Below are positions 14,576 to 19,812 of a DNA stretch of 19,812 bases, piece after piece; position 1 is the stretch's first letter, and the number at the start of each line of letters is the position of its first letter. The translations under genes were made by a program, and so were the position numbers. Below the pieces are notes generated by a model, which did not search any database, was not told the origin of the DNA, and saw only the letters and a program-made list of their open reading frames with translations. The stretch lies in NCBI GenBank assembly GCA_900757485.1, contig CAAEOA010000035.1, positions 1 through 19,812 on the forward strand. The letters are read 5' to 3'. This stretch comes from Oscillospiraceae bacterium. GTDB taxonomy: Bacteria > Bacillota > Clostridia > Oscillospirales > Ruminococcaceae.

Positions 14576-15205
14576 ATGCCGGAATGCTGTCAAGATTTTG
14601 AACTTCCGCCGCTGCCCTATACCTATGATGCACTGGAACCTTATATCGACACCGAGACTGTCAAAATTCATCATGACCGACATTTTAAAGGATACGTGGA
14701 CAAATTGAATGCCGCTTTGAACAGTTATCCACAATATTTTTGTTATACCCTGGAAAAGCTGCTGATATGCTGCCGCTCTCTGCCTTTTGAAATTCAACAG
14801 GCGGTGCGGGACAACGGAGGGGGCGTTTATAACCATACCTTGTATTTTGCGGGAATGGGTAATTGCAAACTATCGGCGCCTTTCGGCAGGCTAGGCAATC
14901 GGATTCAGGAATGTTTTGGCAGTTTTGCGTCTTTTCGGGAAAAGTTTACCGACGCGGCATTGAACCAATTCGGGTCCGGATATGCATGGCTTGTGTCTGA
15001 CAACAATCAGAACCTTAAGATTGTAACAACTCCGAATCAAAATACTCCCCTGGCTTACCATTGCCATCCGATTTTGACGATTGATGTATGGGAACATGCT
15101 TATTATCTGAAGTATCAAAACAAGCGAAAGGATTATATTGAGGCATGGTTTCATCTGGTTAATTGGGAATACGCGGAAAGACGGTATGAAGATCTTTGCT
15201 GCTGA
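14576..15205 (+). CDS. sodA: Mn-type (Fe/Mn-family) superoxide dismutase
   Basis: A 209-residue protein that dismutates superoxide to oxygen and hydrogen peroxide. Metal ligands are in place: His32 (KIHHDRHF), His87 (VYNHTLYF), Asp170 and His174 (DVWEHAYY); second-shell Tyr40 is present. The active-site Gln lies in the C-terminal domain (NQNTPLA, Gln155) and Gly83 occupies the position where FeSOD has its Gln, the MnSOD arrangement, though cambialistic use cannot be excluded. Unusual points are an N-terminal MPECCQDF and a second CC at 65-66. Translation start ATG 14576 has AAAGGA nine bases upstream, buried in a strong hairpin. It follows the kinase by 81 bases; no clear promoter was found, so it may be co-transcribed. 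Confidence 0.93.
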   Translation: MPECCQDFELPPLPYTYDALEPYIDTETVKIHHDRHFKGYVDKLNAALNSYPQYFCYTLEKLLICCRSLPFEIQQAVRDNGGGVYNHTLYFAGMGNCKLSAPFGRLGNRIQECFGSFASFREKFTDAALNQFGSGYAWLVSDNNQNLKIVTTPNQNTPLAYHCHPILTIDVWEHAYYLKYQNKRKDYIEAWFHLVNWEYAERRYEDLCC

Positions 15206-15275
15206 CAGTTTTTTGTTTGGGTAATTTTTTCTAAATGTAAACCATGTATTCTAAAATCTTTATCACAAAAAGCGG

Positions 15276-15304
15276 TTGTTTTTTCACGGTACAACTGTTA
15301 TAAT
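15276..15304 (+). promoter_or_regulatory. promoter candidate for the ABC-F leader
   Basis: TTGTTT (15276-15281), 17 bases, TATAAT (15299-15304) with an extended-type TGT before it. It lies about 270 bases upstream of the ABC-F start. Between the SOD stop and this site (15206-15275) nothing structured was seen. Confidence 0.6.
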
Positions 15305-15339
15305 ATTTTTGGTTATGCTGAATTTGTAGTAACAAGAAG

Positions 15340-15392
15340 GCTCGCCTTACACTCACTTCCATTCGGATTGCGTGTAAATCGGCGGGCTTTTT
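15340..15392 (+). terminator. terminator-like hairpin in the ABC-F leader
   Basis: GCTCGCC (15340-15346) pairs with GGCGGGC (15381-15387, one G-U), and inside it TTACAC (15347-15352) pairs with GTGTAA (15372-15377) after a 3-base bulge. TTTTT follows (15388-15392). It could end the SOD transcript or act as an attenuator, since a promoter lies just upstream and the gene downstream. Confidence 0.6.
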
Positions 15393-15511
15393 CAATAAGG
15401 GGTAAGGTCCCGTTATTTAACTTTCCGGTGGTGGATTGTACCGTCACCGAAAAAAGCGAGTGGAACTTGCCGCCTTTACAGGCGGGGAACATCTCGCTTT
15501 TCGTTATATGT
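15391..15511 (-). repeat. structured repeat R2, copy 2 (inverted)
   Basis: Minus-strand copy of R2; ungapped match to 7101-7221. Stem CCGCC/GGCGG and loop core ACGGTACAATC are unchanged, the 8-bp stem keeps pairing through a C-to-T change that gives T-G, and the outer pairing of GAAAAGCGAG with CTCGCTTTTTTC is better than in copy 1. The terminal GC hairpin is partly lost. A 59-codon minus-strand frame (15313-15492) shares the reading frame of copy 1 but is not called as a gene. Confidence 0.85.
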
Positions 15512-15575
15512 AAAGCATGCTGAACAAATCAAATTTTCTTTGTTGAGCGAACAACAGGTAAAGGGGGCGGAAACG

Positions 15576-17504
15576 GTGATTGTTTCGTTGGAGGAAGTCA
15601 ATAAAATTTATAACGGCAATGTTTTATTTGAACACATCAATGCAAAAATAGAAGATGCTGACAGGATTGGTTTGATTGGTCCGAACGGAGCAGGAAAAAC
15701 GACTTTGCTTCGGCTGATTTGCCGGGAAGAATCCGTAGACAACGGTATCGTTGCAGTTTCCAACCAGAAAACGATCGGTATTTTACACCAAAACAGCGGA
15801 TTGAGCAAAAGCAGTACGATTATCGACGAAATGAAGTCGGTTTTTCAATCCTTACTGGATATTCATCAAAGAATCAAAGAAATCGAATCTCTTTTTGCCG
15901 CAAACACAATTGCGCACGATTCAGCCGAATATCAGGCATTATCAACGGAATATTCCGAAAAGTCTGCTTTCTTTGAGCAGAAAGACGGTTACCTGATTGA
16001 TGTTAAAATCAAAACTGTTTTAAACGGTATGGGATTTGGAGACAAATCCATGGATACCGTTATCAGTACCCTGAGCGGCGGAGAAAAAACACGTTTGGCT
16101 ATGGCAAAGCTTTTGCTGGAACAACCGGATCTGTTGATTTTGGACGAGCCTACCAATCATTTGGATTTTAAGACATTGGCATGGTTGGAGGACTACCTTT
16201 CCGGCTATAAAGGCGCGTTGCTGATTGTATCTCATGACCGGTATTTTTTAGATCGTTGTACCGATAAAACATGGGAAATTGAGAATCATCGGCTTCATTC
16301 TTATAAAGGCTCCTATTCCAAGTTTGTGGTTATTAAGCAGGCAAATTATGAGCGGCAACTGAAGGAATACGAAGAGCAGCAGCGGGAAATCGCTAAAATG
16401 CAGGAATTTATTGATAAAAATATTGTCCGGGCAAGCACAACCAAGAGTGCCCAAAGCAGGCGCGCAGCTTTAGAACGGATGGAGATCATAGAAAAGCCGT
16501 ATGTATATCATAAAACACCGATCATTCATTTCAACTACACGCAGGAACCGGTTAAAGATGTATTGTGTGTAACAGATATGGATTTGTCGGTGGGCTCGGG
16601 AGAAACTTATCGGGAGTTGGCTCATGGGATTACTCTTCAGGTGGAACGAGGGGACAAGCTTGCGGTAATCGGCACCAACGGTATCGGAAAATCCACCTTT
16701 TTAAAGGCGATTCAGAATAAGATTCCTTATCGGCGCGGCAGGGTAGTATGGGGCGGAAATGTGAAACGGTCCTTTTTTGAGCAGGAAACAGCAATGCTCA
16801 ATCCGGAAAATACTGTTTTGGAGGAATTGTGGCAGCGTTACCCGTCGATGAATGAAACCGCAGTGCGCTCAGCTTTAGGGTCAGTACTGCTCACAGGGGA
16901 AAATGTATACAAAAAAGTCGGCGTGGTCAGCGGCGGAGAGCGGGTAAAATTAAGCCTCGCCATTTTGATGCTGGAGCATCCGAATGTGCTGATCATGGAT
17001 GAACCTACCAATCATCTTGACATATACACAAAAGAGGTATTGGAGAAGGCTTTGACTGAATATACCGGTACGCTGATTTTGGTTTCTCATGACCGTTATT
17101 TGCTCAATAAAATTCCAACTCGGATTATGGATATGAAACCGGATTCGATTCGGTTTTTCAAAGGCAGATTTGATGAGTATACCGAATTTCAAAAAATGCA
17201 GGACGCGGAATGCTCTGTCGTTTTCTCCAAATCTTCAGAACCTGAAAAGACGCCGAAAGGAAATTACCGAAGTAAGCAGCAGCGCAGTGAAGAAGCGAAG
17301 ATGCGTCAGCGCGTAAAGGAGCTGGAGCGTTTCATTGAATCTTCTGAGCAGGAAATTGCCGCTTTGGAGCAGGAAATGACGTTGCCTGAGGTGTACCAGG
17401 ACTATCAGACAATGAATGAAAAGTGTGCGGCTTTGGAAGAAAAGAAACAGCTTCATGCGCAATGTCTTGAGGAGTGGGCGGAACTGGCGGAATGCTTGTT
17501 ATGA
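15576..17504 (+). CDS. ABC-F family ATPase (ribosome-associated)
   Basis: A 642-residue cytoplasmic protein with two ABC domains and no membrane segment. Domain 1: Walker A GPNGAGKTT at 35-43, signature SGGEK at 167-171, Walker B LLILDE with catalytic Glu191. The linker between domains contains the basic, helical ABC-F feature (RASTTKSAQSRRAALERME). Domain 2: Walker A GTNGIGKST at 366-374, signature SGGER at 452-456, then LIMDEPTNHLD. A charged coiled coil follows at about 590-640, as in Uup/YdiF types. ABC-F proteins bind the ribosomal E site and act on stalled or antibiotic-bound ribosomes; whether this one gives resistance cannot be told. GTG 15576 is preferred over TTG 15540 because AAGGGGG lies about 8 bases upstream and the family starts MIVSLE. 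Its leader has a terminator-like hairpin and an inverted R2 copy. Confidence 0.93.
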   Translation: MIVSLEEVNKIYNGNVLFEHINAKIEDADRIGLIGPNGAGKTTLLRLICREESVDNGIVAVSNQKTIGILHQNSGLSKSSTIIDEMKSVFQSLLDIHQRIKEIESLFAANTIAHDSAEYQALSTEYSEKSAFFEQKDGYLIDVKIKTVLNGMGFGDKSMDTVISTLSGGEKTRLAMAKLLLEQPDLLILDEPTNHLDFKTLAWLEDYLSGYKGALLIVSHDRYFLDRCTDKTWEIENHRLHSYKGSYSKFVVIKQANYERQLKEYEEQQREIAKMQEFIDKNIVRASTTKSAQSRRAALERMEIIEKPYVYHKTPIIHFNYTQEPVKDVLCVTDMDLSVGSGETYRELAHGITLQVERGDKLAVIGTNGIGKSTFLKAIQNKIPYRRGRVVWGGNVKRSFFEQETAMLNPENTVLEELWQRYPSMNETAVRSALGSVLLTGENVYKKVGVVSGGERVKLSLAILMLEHPNVLIMDEPTNHLDIYTKEVLEKALTEYTGTLILVSHDRYLLNKIPTRIMDMKPDSIRFFKGRFDEYTEFQKMQDAECSVVFSKSSEPEKTPKGNYRSKQQRSEEAKMRQRVKELERFIESSEQEIAALEQEMTLPEVYQDYQTMNEKCAALEEKKQLHAQCLEEWAELAECLL

Positions 17505-17583
17505 TATTGTAATGCCGGGAAAGCTGATTAGCACTTCGCAAGAGAGTTAATAAAACCGGATTCGGAACAAAAAATTTGATATT

Positions 17584-17598
17584 TTATCATTATGATAA
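17584..17598 (+). promoter_or_regulatory. palindrome upstream of the MATE gene
   Basis: TTATCA-TTA-TGATAA, perfect 6-bp arms, ending 18 bases before the start codon. It may be an operator for a local regulator or a small hairpin near the ribosome binding site. No regulator gene is adjacent and no clear promoter was found in 17505-17583. Confidence 0.4.
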
Positions 17599-17616
17599 CA
17601 GCAGAAAGGCATTTAT

Positions 17617-19017
17617 ATGGAAGCAGTGAATCAAAAACAATCACAAGAAAATAAAATGGGACATGCGCCAATGCTCAAATTGATCATGTCAATGTCATTG
17701 CCGGCTATGTTTTCGATGTTAGTGCAAGCTTTGTACAATGTCGTAGACAGCGTATTTGTATCGCAGATTAGTACTGGGGATGCTGAACTGACGGCAGTAT
17801 CAATTGCGTTCCCGATACAAATGTTATTGATTGCATTTGGAGTGGGAACCGGCATCGGTTTGAATTCATTGGTATCCCGAAGATTAGGAGAACAGGATTT
17901 TAAAGCGGCCAACTCTGCTGCTACTCATGGGATTTTGCTGGGAATTTTAAACTGGGTTATTTTTGCTGTTTTCGGCATTGCGTTTTCCAGATTGTTAATG
18001 CCCCTGTTTACCAATAATGCGGCAATCGCTGAAATGAGTATTAATTATTTGCACATTGTTACTGTTTTCTCGTTCGGCGTATTTATTGAAATCAATTTAG
18101 AAAAAACGTTGCAGGCAACAGGAAATATGATATTCCCGATGTTATTTCAGCTGAGCGGAGCAATTATTAATATTATTTTTGACCCGATTTTTATATTCGG
18201 ATGGTTTGGCTTACCGGCTATGGGGGTTACCGGCGCGGCGATTGCTACAGTAATGGGGCAGATCATCTCTATGATATTTGCTATTGTTGTTGTGTTTACA
18301 CGGGAACATGCGGTTCATATAACATTTAAAGGATTTCGGCTAAGTTGGCGTACGATCAAGGATATTTATGCGGTGGGTATTCCTTCTATTATCATGCAGT
18401 CTATCGGATCCTTACTGATTATGGGACTAAATGGCATTCTGAAAGGCTTTTCTGATACGGCAACCGCTGTTTTAGGTGTATATTATAAGCTCCAATCATT
18501 TGTGTTTATGCCGGTTTTCGGTCTTACACACGGTGTGTTGCCGATTATGGGATATAACTTTGGAGCCAGAAACAAAAAACGTTTATTAGATGCATTAAAG
18601 ATAGGAAGCATCATTGCTTTCGGTATTATGCTGGCCGGTACGGTATTGTTTTGGCTGATACCGGGACGGTTGTTACAGATATTTAATGCCTCTGAAGAAA
18701 TGTTAAGAATAGGGATACCGGCATTGCGGATTATCAGTCTTTGCTTTGTTTTTGCAGCATTGGGTATTATGTTTTCCACGTTATTTCAGGCAATCGGTAT
18801 GGGTGCAAAGAGCTTATTTATTTCGGTTTTACGTCAGTTAGTCGTTATTCTACCGGTGGCATGGGCGTTGTCAAAGGTCGGTTTGGGGTATGTATGGTAC
18901 GCTTTTCCGATTGCAGAAGTGGTTTCATTAACAGCCAGCATATATATATTTAAAATGTTGTATGATAAACGGCTGCAATATATTCAACAGGAAGACACTA
19001 AGAACGCGGCAGAATGA
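17617..19017 (+). CDS. MATE-family efflux transporter
   Basis: A 466-residue membrane protein with about twelve hydrophobic segments arranged as two MatE halves. The N-terminal LPAMFSMLVQALYNVVDSVF (28-47) and the later IMGYNFGARNKKR are typical of MATE proteins. It probably exports cationic or toxic compounds using a Na+ or H+ gradient; the substrate is unknown. Start ATG 17617 has AGAAAGG about 10 bases upstream. It follows the ABC-F gene by 112 bases and precedes the HAD gene by 35 bases, so the latter two may be co-transcribed. Pairing with an ABC-F gene could suggest drug tolerance, but both families also have housekeeping members. Confidence 0.93.
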   Translation: MEAVNQKQSQENKMGHAPMLKLIMSMSLPAMFSMLVQALYNVVDSVFVSQISTGDAELTAVSIAFPIQMLLIAFGVGTGIGLNSLVSRRLGEQDFKAANSAATHGILLGILNWVIFAVFGIAFSRLLMPLFTNNAAIAEMSINYLHIVTVFSFGVFIEINLEKTLQATGNMIFPMLFQLSGAIINIIFDPIFIFGWFGLPAMGVTGAAIATVMGQIISMIFAIVVVFTREHAVHITFKGFRLSWRTIKDIYAVGIPSIIMQSIGSLLIMGLNGILKGFSDTATAVLGVYYKLQSFVFMPVFGLTHGVLPIMGYNFGARNKKRLLDALKIGSIIAFGIMLAGTVLFWLIPGRLLQIFNASEEMLRIGIPALRIISLCFVFAALGIMFSTLFQAIGMGAKSLFISVLRQLVVILPVAWALSKVGLGYVWYAFPIAEVVSLTASIYIFKMLYDKRLQYIQQEDTKNAAE

Positions 19018-19052
19018 TGAAATGATTCATATTAAAATAGGAGCAAATATTT

Positions 19053-19685
19053 ATGGTAAAAAAACTTGCAGTATTTGATTTGGACGGAACGCTAAACAGA
19101 ACTGATTTATATTCGGTGCCGGCGCATTTAAAGGCATTGGGAGAGCGCGGAATTAACAATGTAACACCCGAAACAATTATTTCTACTTACGGTGAACGTG
19201 CAAATGATTATGTACGAAAATTGGTCGGTGATGTGACCGATGAAGAAGCACGTTCTTACTTAGACGCAGTGGCAAAGTATGAATCGGAATTTATTTATGA
19301 TAAGGGAAAACCTTATGACGGTGTATTGAACAGTTTAAAAAAGTTAAAGGAAAACGGCTATTATACTGCGGTTTGTTCCAATTCTTCCCGCCGATATATA
19401 ACAATGGTGCTGGAAGCGTTGGGATTAATGCCGTATATTGATTTTATCCAGGATTTGCAGCCAAATATGACAAAGGTTCAAACTTTGGCATTACTGCTTG
19501 ACAAAGAGAAACCCGACAAAGCGGTTATGGTGGGAGATCGTGTTTTTGACGTCGAAGCAGGGCATGAAAACAATCTGAAAGCGATCGGCTGTATGTATGG
19601 CTTTAATCCTGGTGAGCTGGAAGATGCAGATGTAAAAATTGAAAGTGCCGGAGATATTTACACAGCAGTGACGCAGTTAATATAA
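19053..19685 (+). CDS. HAD-family hydrolase, phosphoglycolate phosphatase-like
   Basis: A 210-residue cytoplasmic phosphatase of the haloacid dehalogenase superfamily. Motif I DLDGTL has nucleophile Asp9 and acid/base Asp11; a helical cap (about 15-85) follows; motif II is Ser109 in CSNSS; motif III Lys141 (TKVQT); motif IV GDRVFD with Asp162 and Asp166. All catalytic residues are present. The C1 cap size resembles phosphoglycolate phosphatase or beta-phosphoglucomutase relatives, but the substrate cannot be assigned. AGGAG lies nine bases upstream of ATG. It follows the MATE gene closely. No terminator hairpin is visible after it. Confidence 0.88.
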   Translation: MVKKLAVFDLDGTLNRTDLYSVPAHLKALGERGINNVTPETIISTYGERANDYVRKLVGDVTDEEARSYLDAVAKYESEFIYDKGKPYDGVLNSLKKLKENGYYTAVCSNSSRRYITMVLEALGLMPYIDFIQDLQPNMTKVQTLALLLDKEKPDKAVMVGDRVFDVEAGHENNLKAIGCMYGFNPGELEDADVKIESAGDIYTAVTQLI

Positions 19686-19701
19686 GATTTTTTGTAATTT
19701 C

Positions 19702-19763
19702 AAAAAAAACTTTCAAAAAAACGAAAAAAGGACTTGACAAAGGGAGATAGGATGTGGTAATAT
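19702..19763 (+). promoter_or_regulatory. strong promoter with A-tract UP-like element, reading out of the window
   Basis: Perfect TTGACA (19734-19739), 18 bases, TAATAT (19758-19763), preceded by three A runs (19702-19709, 19715-19721, 19724-19729) at roughly helical spacing. Such UP-like elements are typical of rRNA, tRNA and other highly expressed genes. The product lies beyond 19812; the last 49 bases (purine-rich) contain no recognisable gene. Confidence 0.65.
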
Positions 19764-19812
19764 ATTAAAGCTGTCCGATGAGGGCAGAGGTCAGAGAAGG
19801 AAAGCAAGGAAA

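Overview
The window reads as chromosomal DNA of a low- to mid-GC, endospore-forming Bacillota, most likely a gut-type clostridium. Supports are the YpeB germination protein, a YmfF/YmfH-type M16 peptidase pair, a DUF6106-like membrane protein, strong AAAGGAG-type ribosome binding sites and sigma-A promoters. Assignment to an order such as Oscillospirales is inference only. No phage, transposase, CRISPR array, tRNA or rRNA gene is visible; this is mostly housekeeping DNA with unusually structured intergenic spaces.

Layout. 1-3160: a membrane-anchored NodB deacetylase (+) converges on ypeB (-) with 3 bp between stop codons, followed by bioY (-) with a promoter and a textbook BirA operator. 3173-5553: a perfect 18-bp inverted repeat between two divergent promoters, then tex (+). 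5554-7297: two partly tandem palindromic repeats (R1-A, R1-B), a DUF6106-like gene overlapping acpS, a third R1 copy, a run of seven small hairpins bracketed by an exact 19-bp direct repeat, and the first copy of a second repeat family (R2). 7298-13320: apparent operon ymfF-ymfH-lgt-folD-aldo/keto reductase, closed by a terminator. 13443-15205: an ECF transporter S component translationally coupled to a P-loop kinase, then a Mn-type superoxide dismutase whose Shine-Dalgarno lies inside a long hairpin. 15206-17504: a leader with promoter, terminator-like hairpin and an inverted R2 copy, then an ABC-F ATPase. 17617-19685: a MATE exporter and a HAD phosphatase. The window ends with a strong A-tract promoter reading out of it.

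How the genes work together. lgt (lipoprotein maturation), folD (one-carbon units), acpS (acyl carrier activation), bioY (biotin uptake) and tex (RNA-binding transcription factor) are core functions. YmfF/YmfH are linked in Bacillus subtilis to EF-P modification, and ABC-F proteins act on ribosomes, so two loci concern translation. ypeB and perhaps the deacetylase belong to the spore programme.

The most novel-looking material is non-coding. R1 has three copies with paired (compensatory) substitutions. R2 has two ungapped 121-bp copies in opposite orientation whose stems are conserved while most linkers vary. The seven-hairpin array sits between exact direct repeats. Recurrent extended -10 motifs (TGTTATAAT) lie at the borders of R1 and the array. 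Together they suggest families of small structured, possibly mobile or transcribed, elements, which would need genome-wide comparison to establish.
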